From assembly GCA_013339895.1 (NCBI GenBank), contig JABACO010000003.1, positions 12,535,754 to 12,599,753 on the forward strand: DNA of 64,000 nt, in the 5' to 3' direction. This stretch comes from Ephydatia muelleri. Its lineage: Eukaryota; Porifera; Demospongiae; Spongillida; Spongillidae. Positions within the stretch are counted from its first letter, which is position 1; each line of letters opens with the position of its first letter. Under the pieces are notes generated by a model, which saw only the letters and a list, made by a program, of their open reading frames with translations, did not search any database and was not told where the DNA came from. The position numbers were made by a program, and so were the translations under genes. This document shows, one piece after another, positions 9,769 through 19,568 of the stretch.

Positions 9769-10305
9769 TTGTCCAACCTGCATGGTGTGACTCAACGACA
9801 ACAAAACGATGGCACCAGATCAGATGTGGAATGTCCAGATTTAGTTCTGTCCTACTCTAAAAACATGGGAGGAGTAGACCACGCTAACCAACTGAGGCAT
9901 TACAATATGGTTCGTCTGAAAGTGCAGATTATTGTACAAGTATATCTACAACTTCCTCCTTCCCACAGCTATCACCCAATGCCTACATCATTTTAATCAA
10001 CACAGTGATGACAACCACAAAATGACACTGCAATTAATAACTTTCATCTCACCATGGAATCACAGCTAATAGGAGAGTATACAACAAGAAAACGGCCAGG
10101 GAGAAAGCCATCTTCAGTCCATCCTGAAATAATCACCCTTCAGCACTACCCCGAAAAGAGGAAGACGGAAAATGGTGTCAGCAGATGCAAGTATTGCACC
10201 ACTCTGGGACGCAAACGTGACACAGTGCTCCTTATGCAAAGTATGAACGTGCAGAGATGGATGACGGTACAGAATGCTTCAGACTCTTCCATGAAGAATA
10301 AGTGA
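9769..10305 (+). pseudogene. piggyBac-like transposase, C-terminal fragment
   Basis: Contains VECPDLVLSYSKNMGGVDHA and NQLRHYNMVRLK, the GGVDxxD-type block of DDE_Tnp_1_7 transposases, carrying the third catalytic Asp region. After a decayed stretch near 9,955-10,053, the cysteine-rich C-terminal domain follows: RCKYCTTLGRKRDT then QKxNV and TECFRLFH. Two of the expected cysteines are altered. There is no upstream catalytic half and no TTAA-flanked terminus that I can find. Confidence 0.8.
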
Positions 10306-10400
10306 TTGTGGAGAGCACATCACGCAAGGCGTGTGAAGTGCATGAATGTCACGTGCAGTGCGAGGGCAAGTATTGCATTGAATTGAATGAGATCTCTATA

Positions 10401-10579
10401 ATGCCACCTAGTTGCTGCGCATTTGGATGCTCTTCTAGGTATAGCAATTCTACGGAAATGAAGCTGTTTCGTTTTCCAACGAATTGTGAGCAAAGGAATC
10501 TATGGATTGCTGCCGTAGGGAGAAGAGATTGGGTACCAAATGCATCCTCTAGACTTTGCTGTTTGCATTTCATTTCAGG
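10401..10579 (+). CDS. THAP zinc-finger exon
   Basis: ATG at 10,401 opens MPPSCCAFGCSSRYSN, followed by LFRFPTN, RNLWIAAVGRRDWVP and RLCCLHF. This is a complete-looking C2CH THAP signature: Cys pair near residues 5-10, the conserved FPxx, Trp, and the C-x2-H pair at the end. The exon finishes with a consensus donor (CAG|GTAAGT, 10,578-10,584). No partner exon is recognised; the next 250 bases hold a foldback MITE. THAP domains bind DNA and are found in P-element-like transposases and in host regulators, so this may be a transposon exon or a remnant of a host gene. Confidence 0.75.
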
Positions 10580-10598
10580 TAAGTAAAGCATAATAATA

Positions 10599-10828
10599 CG
10601 CCCGTGCAAAATAATTGTTTCATAGGCCATCCAGGCTGTTACGCCACCCTGATTATGCACCAAGTAAGTTTTCACATGCAATGACACCAACCGATAAAGC
10701 GGACAAACAATTGGAACGCTTTGAAAGGCATGTGATTTGTGTCACTCCATGTGAAAACTTACTTGGTACATAATGTAACAGCCTGGATGCCTGCCTGCAT
10801 AGTGAGACGATTATTTAGCACGGGGGTA
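10599..10828. repeat. Foldback MITE with about 90-bp arms
   Basis: Left arm (10,599-10,690) and right arm (10,739-10,828) are imperfect reverse complements sharing CCCGTGC, ATAATT/ATAATC, CATCCAGGCTGTTAC and CAAGTAAGTTTTCACATG. Outer bases are TAC on both sides, compatible with a TA target duplication. It lies in what would be the intron after the THAP exon. Confidence 0.78.
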
Positions 10829-10829
10829 T

Positions 10830-11597
10830 CTTTTGTTTACTTATCTGAAATTATGTGTGATTGATTGATTGAGGACAATGGTGCACTTCTAGTAATAACC
10901 ACAATTGGAGCTACAAACAAAAAGGAAGGCGACTGTTATTCCGTGCATCGTTCAGTCCTCTGACAATATACAATAATTTACAGCTACTGTACTGACATTA
11001 AAGATTGCTATAAGAGCAATAATGCAGGACTACTCTGTGCACATGTACTGTACAAGATACAGTAGTTAGTGGTTTCACACCAACTCACCACATAAAGAGT
11101 ACGTATGGATGCATGTTCTGAATATCGAAACTAAAATTCAACCGTTATGAAATATCCTGTCATAGTTTTTTTTTACATAACAAGTAAATAGTCTAATACA
11201 TGTTCAGAACCTCGTACTTCAACAACGGCAAGTACATGTATTTATTGTATACTGCATGCATTGTTTATATTCCCTGCCATTGAGAATCTTGAAGCATGCA
11301 ATAGTAGTTTTTACGAAAAATCTATGTACATGTGGACTAAGCCATGACCGGTGCCCAGCGATTAAAGCATAAAAGCCAGCCAGTGGTGTTGCATTGAATT
11401 TCATTATGTTCTGCGTTAATTGGCTGTAACAGTCGTGGTTTAGTTCTGCTGGATATGGCATTCATCAGGCATAGGAAAGTGACGCACACAAAATAACAAA
11501 AACTATATAAACTTCTGCATTGATCACAGTCACAATGTGCTGTGCAAGAGTGCAAACAACATGTACCTTTAGGATTAGATGGAATTCCCATACTACC
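10830..11597. other. No gene seen
   Basis: Low-information, AT-rich sequence between the MITE and the right inverted-repeat arm. Short minus frames (11,219-11,662) have no recognisable motif. Confidence 0.5.
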
Positions 11598-11840
11598 AAG
11601 TGGTCGAGCATTGTGCTATCATGTCCTCTCGACATTCTGCATAGTGCCAGATTGACACACACATGATTTCATGTATGACGAGTGTATGTTAAAGAAGTTG
11701 GATTAATAAATAGATGTATCTCATGACCCCGCATATATCTGGGCACGAGATTGTACATATGGCTACCGAAGTCGGAGATCAACGTGTGACATTCGAAAAA
11801 AGCGCCCATCGCTTAGTCAAGCTAGCAGCTTTTCCTGACG
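11598..11840. repeat. Right arm of the 250-bp inverted repeat
   Basis: Reverse complement of 9,171-9,419. The outer boundary falls inside the coding stretch of the unknown frame (after LVKLAA), where the left arm instead meets poly-A and the degenerate foldback unit. Confidence 0.88.
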
Positions 11841-13030
11841 ATACAAAGCGTGGGATCGGTTTTCTTCGCATTCTTGAGTCCACACGCCAGTCAAGTGGAT
11901 GAGATATTAAAGTGGAACAAATAGGTGATGCGTACAAAACAACAAAGAAAACGGGTGGTTTGTCTGTTTTTAGCAAGCATCCAAACTATTGGAAAACACC
12001 AGAGGACGTTATCGGTGACAAGAAAGCACAGGAGCTAAAATCCGAAATACTGAAAAACCCACGTGCCAATGGTGTGGTGAAAGGTCCAAAGGATGACTGG
12101 TACAACGCATTCTTCTGTTATTCTACCGGGGCGCAATCAGAACTACCTCCCAAACTAAAATAAAGTGAAATTATCTTGGTCAGGATCTTTATCATGGCAC
12201 CAACAAGTCAAGTTAATATAAAGGCTGTAGTCGAAGCAGAGTGCATACATCTGGACACAGAAGGTCGTGGTGAAGGTTTTTTTTATACTGAACCAGATAT
12301 ATCCAAGTGTGGCTGGGAATTGTGTGATCAATCTGTTGTCTTGATGATGATCAGAAGAATGAAAGCCAAAGGGGAGAACAAAGAGGAGTCCAATAGAGAT
12401 GAAGAATATTTCCAGCGTGTAATTCTGGCCTTGAGCAATATTTCCAATGCACCATGTTATGATTTCGATTCATTGAAAGCTGATACTCTGTTGGAGAAGA
12501 TTGATGAAAGACAAATAGGTTGTATGTTTGAAGAGTATTTGCAGAAACATTTTTTTGAGAAAGATCTTAGTTTTATTGCTGTTGCCCTCGATTGTTATGA
12601 AAGCATGATGAATGTAAACTCATCCGATTATGAAGATTTAATGGATGCAATGAATTTAGTTGATCAGATCAAGAAGGTGTCAGAGTTAGGGAAGAAAGAC
12701 TCAACAAAACCAGAGAAGTCAACAGAATCAGTGCAGGACTGTACACACAATCTATTGAGCCAGACCCATTTATCTTCTGAATGGGAGATTTCAAATTCAG
12801 GAAAAAGGGAATCAAGATTGCAATTGCAACAAATGATATCAACAGCTACTATAAGAAATGCCAATGAAATTGGAAACACCACTGCAGCAATTGGTCACCC
12901 TCTATCGGAACATTTCACTGTGAAACTACATGTACTGCAAGAAGCAAAGCTTGTATCCGTTGTCGATAAACGACGCACTTATTGGTATAATAAAGTAGCC
13001 AATGTAAGATTACACCATATATTTGCTTGA
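11759..13030 (+). CDS. Unrecognised gene, one frame with two internal stops
   Basis: A single reading frame from ATG 11,759 (MATEVGDQRVTF) reaches 13,030 with only two in-frame stops, TGA at 11,900-11,902 and TAA at 12,161-12,163. Pieces are about 48, 86 and 285 codons. The last and longest piece has ILVRIFIMAPTSQ near its start, a Lys/Glu-rich segment (MKAKGENKEESNRDEE), a Cys/Asp segment (SFIAVALDCYESMMN) and a C-terminal hydrophobic/basic stretch (VVDKRRTYWYNKVAN). A GTAAGA donor follows NKVAN at about 13,005, so the coding sequence may continue in a later exon. I recognise no domain, signal peptide or membrane segment. Either it is a recently killed gene, or the stops are separate exons' limits. 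Its 5' end is duplicated in inverted form at 9,171-9,244. Confidence 0.45.
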
Positions 13031-13660
13031 AACCTATATGTACGTATGTGTTTGTTATATGTTTTGTGATTTACGTGCTCATTGTCATGACAACGAATTG
13101 TGTCTTTGAGCTGCTCGGTTATTAATCTACATTCACACAATATTAATATTTTAAAAACTCGGGTGGTTAAAATGTGTTTGATTGATCAGGAACAAGTACT
13201 GCTACAAGCATCTATGCGGCACGGAACTAGGAACGGCAAGCAATTAGTCTATGCAACGATACTTTGAACCAACAAAGTGCAGATATAGCTCACAATTGAG
13301 ATCTCAAAGGGCTATTTCTTTTCTGCCTACTGATGTGACATTATTTGAAGCTTGCATTATACTATATCAAGTGCAAAATATATCATTAAACGACCCAGAA
13401 AAATGTGTGAACAATATAACTTCATCCCGTGCGGTCCAGGTGATATGAGTGACGTAATTTACACTTGTAGCAATGTATTATTGACCACACATCAGCAGTT
13501 GCAAGGTCTGCATGTATAATCAACGTACTGGATCTATAGATGTTCAGATACCAATCCATTTGCAATTGCACATGTATGGTGCAACTTCAATGTTGTATGC
13601 ATGATTTTATTACACACAGTATTGAATTCTAGTTACAATGCATTTAATACATTATTCTCA
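13031..13660. other. No gene seen
   Basis: Sequence between the unknown frame and the next foldback, with no supported coding or structural feature. Confidence 0.5.
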
Positions 13661-13669
13661 TGTAATCTT

Positions 13670-14320
13670 TCGTACTGCATATCCAGAAATCACGGACATG
13701 GTAATTATAATTTGTGGTTTGCGAATCACCCAAAAATTCTCGCGAGCACTCCAGATTTTTCTCAGCTAACCACACAACATTGATATAGAATTTTTAGTAA
13801 GTCTGCCGTATTTTTCCATCCCTCCTGCATGGGCTACGCTAGTGTGTTTGGTATTGAAGCACGCCATACCTGTCTAGCTTAATTTAGCTCGCGAGGGATT
13901 GTTAGTATACATACCTGCATTGATAACAATGCTATAGCCTATAACCTCGTTTGATAAATTCACCTCTAGAAAAGTACCTGTGTGTGTGGTGGCGGTTACT
14001 CTTTGTAGTTTCCGTAGTAGCTAGCAAAATATTTTTGGGTTGTATAATTTTGTTATCGGTGACTAAAACTTTTATACATGCCATCATGAGTCTTGTTATA
14101 AAAGCAGCAACCATAAAAAATATGGTGATTTCGCTAAAATTCAGGCCAAGTGTATTGTACTATAACAATCGCTCGTGTGCTATAAGCTGAGAAAATCTGG
14201 TGTGCTTGGTATTGAATCACTCATACATGTCTATGCAAAGATATATGGGAATATTTGGTGATTTGCAAATATCGAATTAATTACTGTCCGTGTCCGTGAT
14301 TTCTAGATATGGAACCTTGA
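13670..14320. repeat. Imperfect foldback element, about 650 bp
   Basis: The left arm (about 13,672-13,785: CCAGAAATCACGGACA, then GGTTTGCGAATCACC, then CCAGATTTTTCTCAGCT) is the reverse complement, with gaps, of the right arm (about 14,175-14,312: AGCTGAGAAAATCTGG, GGTGATTTGCAAA, TGTCCGTGATTTCTAGA). A TTTGGTATTGAA block also occurs twice in direct orientation (13,849 and 14,206). No coding capacity. Confidence 0.65.
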
Positions 14321-14454
14321 GCATAATATGAACAGGAAAGAAGAATTAGTCCTTCACTTAAGAAGACCGCATAAATATGGAGCAAACAGAACAAAACAGG
14401 ACATGCAATCTAGGGGTAATAATTAAATAATAAAAGAAATACAAGTGAATAGGT

Positions 14455-15140
14455 ATATGAGATATCTCGCATAATCTATGAGATGTCTCGCTCCCACGAG
14501 CTTTTTACATTACAGTCCGCTGCGCCTTCGGCGCTGAACTGATGCACTTGGCGTCGTATGCTAAATCTCCTATTTGCGGTTTGCGCATGCAGCGTAATCG
14601 ACCGCATAGTGCAATCGCTCAATCAATCGAGTGCAACATTGATTTGGTACACTGACTATGTAACAACAATATCTGACAGATCACTGAGTACGTGAATAGC
14701 CAAAATACATGCATGTAGATAATCATGGCCAACTAAATCGTCTTCACTTCAAGCGGCGATGTCCTTGGCTTCACTAAGTGTTTTCATGCTGACTTCACAA
14801 AGCTTCACACTATCCTCCTGTGTTGCTAATGTGCAGACAAAATGTTATTTGGTGTATAGAATAAAAGAGGCTGGGTGGGAAAAATTTGTAATGCAGTCCA
14901 GTAACTTGCCAAAAGATATGCATCTTTAAGAACTAAAGTCACACAGCGATATTTCTCCTGCATTAATAATGTAAATGTTTTTCTTTTTTGCAATTACTGC
15001 CTTAACATAAACAGGGCGGGGATGTTCGACCGCTGCCTTTTAGGTTTAGGCATATAGCTAGGAACTAAAGCCACAGCACAATTTCTCCTGCATGCATAAA
15101 TGTGTCAGGGGTTTTCGCAATTACTGCCTCAGCATAAAAG
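14455..15140. repeat. Second, rearranged copy of the foldback flank and units
   Basis: 14,455-14,710 is the reverse complement of flank B (7,099-7,250 joined to 8,592-8,714) without the hAT insertion. 14,722-14,918 is a direct copy of segment A (6,925-7,098). 14,919-15,140 is a direct copy of the first one and a half left-arm units (5,590-5,810). Compared with the first locus, A is therefore inverted relative to both neighbours. Confidence 0.85.
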
Positions 15141-16025
15141 TAGCAGTCCGGATGTGACGTCAAACTAATCAAGGATGATTAAATTCTTTATACCTTACGT
15201 GCAACTGGTCCATTAGCCAAGCAGGCTGTTGATAAAAGAAGGGGGGGAGGAGGGGGAAGTGGCTGTTTGAGAGTAGACCTTGGTATGGGAAGAGGTTGTT
15301 GGAAAATTGCTCAACATCCAGGTACATGTACACCTCCAGATTACATCAGCACTGGTCAAGGGTCAGATTGGTGGTTTTAGTACTACATAAACTTTACCAC
15401 GGGTACCTTATGATTTCTGTTAGATAAGGATATAACTCTCTTTCTCTGGCAGATCTCCCATATATGTATTCCAAAGGCAACAAAGATCAACTTTATAATT
15501 TAAAAAAGCATATTGCTTGAGAGCCAGAAAAAATGCTGAAAACGGTTGAGTTTCTTTTTATAAATAATTTTTGTGTCAAGACGCTAATCCAGCCGGGTGC
15601 ACTGTCAATTGAGCGCGATCCATCTATGCACGACGTCAAAACTGGTGTTCAAAACATGTATATGAAGTGCACATGTACATCGCCAAAAATTTCTGTCATG
15701 AAGGAGTGACTGTCTCACCTTTTTATTTGCCATTTGTTGTGTTCAGGTTGAGTTCTTATCTAGCCACAACAGTAATGTCTGCACCCATGGTAAGTTTACA
15801 CAATGCTACACTTGCCACTGCAATTCTCTAAGAATGCTTCAAAAGACCACATGGATCATTTTTCTAAAAACCATCAAACACTGATAAGACTGGGACCCAG
15901 GGAGCGCACGAGAGAAGGGGATTATTGTTTAAAGGTCTGATGGAAAGTACTGTTTGAGGCTTTATAATTATAGTACTGAATTTCTGGTTTAGCTGTAATT
16001 ATTAGAGTAATAAACAATAATTAAA
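15141..16025. other. No gene recognised; probable 5' remains of retrotransposon copy A
   Basis: Contains a G-rich run near 15,240-15,260 and no supported open frame. From about 15,700 on it may be a decayed upstream part of the retrotransposon that becomes recognisable at 16,030, but I cannot align it. Confidence 0.35.
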
Positions 16026-16029
16026 TAGC

Positions 16030-17740
16030 TTGGTCCCACTGGGTCTCTTTATCAATACTTCCAAATGTGAATTTTTCAGTAAAGGAGGTCTTAGAGGCTT
16101 TCCTGATGAGATGAAGTCAAATGCACTGAACTTTGAAATCTTAGGGGTGCCAATCGTAGACCATGCAATATTTCGTGCCAAATCCATTGCGGAGAAAAGA
16201 GCAAATGCCTCTAAGATTTTGGCACTGCTAAAAGAAGTAGGTTTGGTTGACTCCCAAGTTGCTCTGTTGTTGCTACTCAATGCGGAGGTTTCTGTTGGAT
16301 GGTCCATATTGCCAGATGCACCTCTCCTTCTGTAGTACTGGAAGAACTGCACTTATTTGATGAGCATGTGCACTGACCCATCTGATTTAGTTTGGCATCA
16401 GGCCCAGCTGAGTCTGAGCAGGGGTGGACTGGGGCTTTGCAGTGCATCATTACACTAATCAGCAGCATCCATGTCTTCCTTTTCGATGTCAGGCTTTGCT
16501 ACCAACACTAGTTACCATCTTCTCCATTCTTTGGACCACTTTAATGCATGTGTTTCCCCAGCAGAGGTCATTTCATTTGATGAGTTGCTTAATTCTTTAA
16601 CGACCTAAAAGATGCTGTTCACTAAAATAGAGAACCAGCAGTTTCAGTTGCTGCTTGATGCTTCCTCTATTCCAAACAGGGCTCGTTTAATGTCTGCTTC
16701 ATCAAACCTTGCAGCTTCTTGGCTATCAATTATACTATCCCCAGGTCTTAACATTCACCTTGACACAACTATATTCCAAAAAGCCTTAATGTCTAATGTC
16801 CTGGGCATGTACCGTGGAGCACGTTTGTACATCGCGGGGTACGCAAAACAAAGTTTTATTTCGTTCTGCCGGTTCAGTATTCTAGCGATGTTTGATTGTT
16901 TTGCCACGTTGTATAAGTCCTTATTTATTTGGGCCAAAACTTTGAAGGCCAAAGACCATCCGCTGCTCTTACAGCAGCGCGTCATAGCAGAGGTACCCAA
17001 AGCCTTATAGGCTAAAGGTAAGAACATAGAACCCCAAGTTGCTATTGGCTAGAGGTAAGGACTTTGAACTCCAAGCGGTTATTTGACTTCAACACACCAC
17101 TTGGGCAAGCGTCACACTGGACCTGTATAGCCTTGGGGTAAGGTGCCCCTCTATTCACCCGTGGGATACTCCTGCCTGGCCCCCTGTTGTGGCAATCAGT
17201 CAAAAATAACCACAGCGCTTGCTGGAGTTAATTTATAATTGTGCCTCTTAGGCTAAAACCAACTGCAAGAGATAGTTCAACCACACATAAATATGTCTAA
17301 CTACTCATGCTCGAAGAGGGATGCAGTCCTGATTGATAATAATAATAATGGCCTCATGACTGGCTGTTCGAACCAACACTTACAAATCCCAAATGCTGAA
17401 CAGCCTATATGGTCGTCTTAACCTCACTTTGATTAGGTGCAATGCTAGAGCCATACTTAGCAGGTCTCACTTTGCTTCTTGTGAGCAAATTGTTCCGGAC
17501 GATGTTTTTGTCTAGTAACTTTAAAGTGTTTGATTTATTGTGATATATATGATTATAATTAATAATACCTCAAAGTGTGCTGAGCTTGGATGGGTGTGCA
17601 TTCCCCTAGCTGTGGAGTCATATGGATGCTGGGGCACAGAAGCACAACAATCCTTCTCGCGTCTTGCGGCTCGTCTAGCCATCCAAATGGGATGTAGCAA
17701 ATCTCAGGCTATCACCATCGTGTACCAGAGGCTAAGCCTT
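16030..17740 (+). pseudogene. REL-endonuclease-type retrotransposon, copy A (decayed, interrupted)
   Basis: 16,030-16,335 reads LGLFINTSKCEFFSKGGLRG, NFEILGVPIVDHAIFRAKSI and QVALLLLLNAE, matching the region just after the reverse transcriptase core of copy B (23,820-24,060). 16,400-16,795 continues with LSRGGLGLCSASLH (via a frameshift), FDELLNSLTT and the NRARLMSASSNLAASWLS block. Homology stops near 16,795 and resumes at 17,549-17,735 with SKCAELGWVCIPLAVESYGC and WGTEAQQSFSRLAARLA, the protein's C-terminus. The zinc/endonuclease block that should lie between is replaced by about 750 bp of unrelated sequence. Confidence 0.78.
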
Positions 17741-17829
17741 TTGGGCAGTGCTACTTTGAGTCTCATCTGCTTACTATCCTTGTTCCTTGGACCAAACTCT
17801 TGCTTCTACCATTGGTACGTGTAGGCTGG

Positions 17830-18066
17830 CCACCTCACGCTACTTGCCATCTTTGGTCGAAGCCACGATGTACGTGCGGAGTGCGCTCTTTTTGGAAGAC
17901 GTCTTTCCAGATGGCTGGACTTTGCGTTTGGGTGACAGGGCTGAGGGGTTGACCCCGGGAGTGGCCGCGAAAAGGGAGGAATCCCGTCTTCTGATTAGGG
18001 CTACGCTAGGGAAACAGGACATCAAGGCTGTCTCCGAAGACCATGTGTATTTCATACAAAAACTAA
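17830..18066 (+). repeat. Protein-coding-like repeat of unknown family, left half (split by the CACTA-like insertion)
   Basis: Plus-strand frame 17,787-18,074 contains GWTLRLGDRAEGL, GVAAKREESRLLIRA and KAVSEDHVYFIQ. The minus strand of 59,640-59,860 encodes GVAMKREESPLRIR and KAVSDDHVDLF with mostly conservative changes, so this is a shared coding repeat. The sequence continues on the far side of the insertion (21,389-21,480: GGGGCATCTGATGG, then GAAGGACGGCTTCC). Family not recognised. Confidence 0.7.
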
Positions 18067-18082
18067 CCCAGTGAAAAGTTCT

Positions 18083-18170
18083 TGGGCAAGAAAGGCCAAG
18101 AATCGGGCAAGAATGGCAAGATCTTGGCAAGAATGGCAAGATCTTGGCAAGACTCTTATGCCCTTGGCCA
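18083..18170. repeat. Left subterminal array of GGCAAGAATGGCAAGATCTT motifs
   Basis: Includes two adjacent copies of GGCAAGAATGGCAAGATCTT plus related CTTGGGCAAG and CTTGGCCAAGAT words. Subterminal motif arrays are where CACTA accessory proteins bind in plants; the role here is inference. Confidence 0.8.
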
Positions 18171-18260
18171 AGATAATTTTTCTCCTCTAATATTATTAAA
18201 CAATATAATTGTTAAAATTGAAGAACTCATATCCAAACATAGTATTACATACACTTTAGT

Positions 18261-19385
18261 TCAATGATGTTCATAAATGTTGGGTTGCTTCACAATGATG
18301 TCAATATCACTATGCTTAGCTGGAATGTGTACACACTTCTGATGTATTGCTTCAACTCGTACTGCTACTGCTTTGTTTGAAACAGATATTTTCTTTACTT
18401 TCTTGAAACATTTATTTAATGAAGGTATTGTTAGCATAAAATGGTCTTCTTGCTCTGACATGTACAGCTTGAAGTAAATTTTCTTCAACAGTTTCAAATT
18501 TGTCAATAATTGCAGTTGGTTTTTCATTAAAATAAAACAACTTTTCTGATGGACCCCATCATTGTATTGGGTCCTACTTGAAACATACATACTGAACTGT
18601 CTCTTAATTTCATTGGATTCTTTCTAGCTTGGTATGATGTATGTTTAAGCATATATGAATTACATGATTTGAGTCCATTTTCTGGAATTGTGAGCCCTGC
18701 ATTTCTAAGGATTTGCTTTTCACTCTCATCCAATGTGATAGTTTTGATTTTTCCAACAGGTCCATCTTCAAAATAGTGAGATATTTTTTCAAAAAACCTT
18801 TTGGTCTTGTCACTTTCTTGATTTGATTTCATTACTGCATTTTTGTGCAATGAAAAGCTAATTTTCATACAAATTGCATTGGTGAGACTAGGCAAGAAGT
18901 TTTCTGCAGCCATGCTGGTCCCTTTTAATCATGCCATTCATATTTTCAAATCCAAAACATGAAAGTGGGCCTAAATATAACTGCTGCACAGATGCACATA
19001 AATGTATGAGACTGTGCACATTAGGAGTACACATACTTTCTGGGTACAATTCTGGCATAAGATTGTAAAATTCAAGCAGCATCCTTTCTGCATCATTTAT
19101 TAACTCCACTGAGAGGTTGGTGCCCAGCAGAATATGCATAGAACTTACAAGGAGTGCAAAATGATGAACATAGTCTGGTGGCAGAATGTCTTTAAGAATG
19201 GGCAATGAATAATACAGTAGCCAACTTCTGACTTCAGATGCTTTCCAAAAATGTGAGACGGAAATTGGGCAAGGAGATCATGGGGTGGCTTGATTCTGAG
19301 TAGCATTTTATCAATTTCTTTCACCCTGTTTCCAATATAAAACTTTAAATGCAGTCCTTTCTGGAACACCCACACTACAACTCCT
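18261..19385 (-). pseudogene. CACTA/EnSpm-like transposase, C-terminal half
   Basis: From right to left: FYIGNRVKEIDKMLLRIKPP (near 19,350), PILKDILPPDYVHHFALLVS (19,205 onwards, after a frameshift), CTPNVHSLIHLCASVQQLYL and CFGFENMNGMIKRDQHG (about 18,960-18,905), then an N/K-rich tail ending CVHIPAKHS...QPNIYEHH at the stop near 18,261. The N-H-L and F-E-x2-N-G blocks are typical of TNP2-like transposase C-termini. At least three frame changes (near 19,210, 18,900 and 18,560) break it. It is the same family as 965-2,652 and supplies the part missing there. No catalytic N-terminal half is present in this element, so it could only move with help. Confidence 0.8.
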
Positions 19386-19568
19386 CAGGTATTCTTTGTA
19401 CCGTTTTCGCTTATTTTTGCCAGTTTGATCGCTCATATTTGAACACAAATTTTGCGCAAGCAATTAATAGTTGACACGAGCGGTTGACACGTAAAAAATT
19501 CTCACCACGTGTGCGTTAATCATGGCGAAAAGCAAGCGCACTGTAAAGCTACCATAATTTTACTGGAA
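19386..19568. other. Divergent intergenic region between transposase and BEN gene
   Basis: About 180 bp separate the two head-to-head coding regions. It contains TTGACACG words twice (near 19,470 and 19,483). It could act as a shared promoter, which is inference from position only. Confidence 0.4.

Noticed and set aside
9171-11840. Interpretation of the inverted repeat as piggyBac termini
   Set aside because: No TTAA target duplication and no piggyBac-like CCC start at the arm edges; the arms contain the 5' end of an unrelated reading frame.
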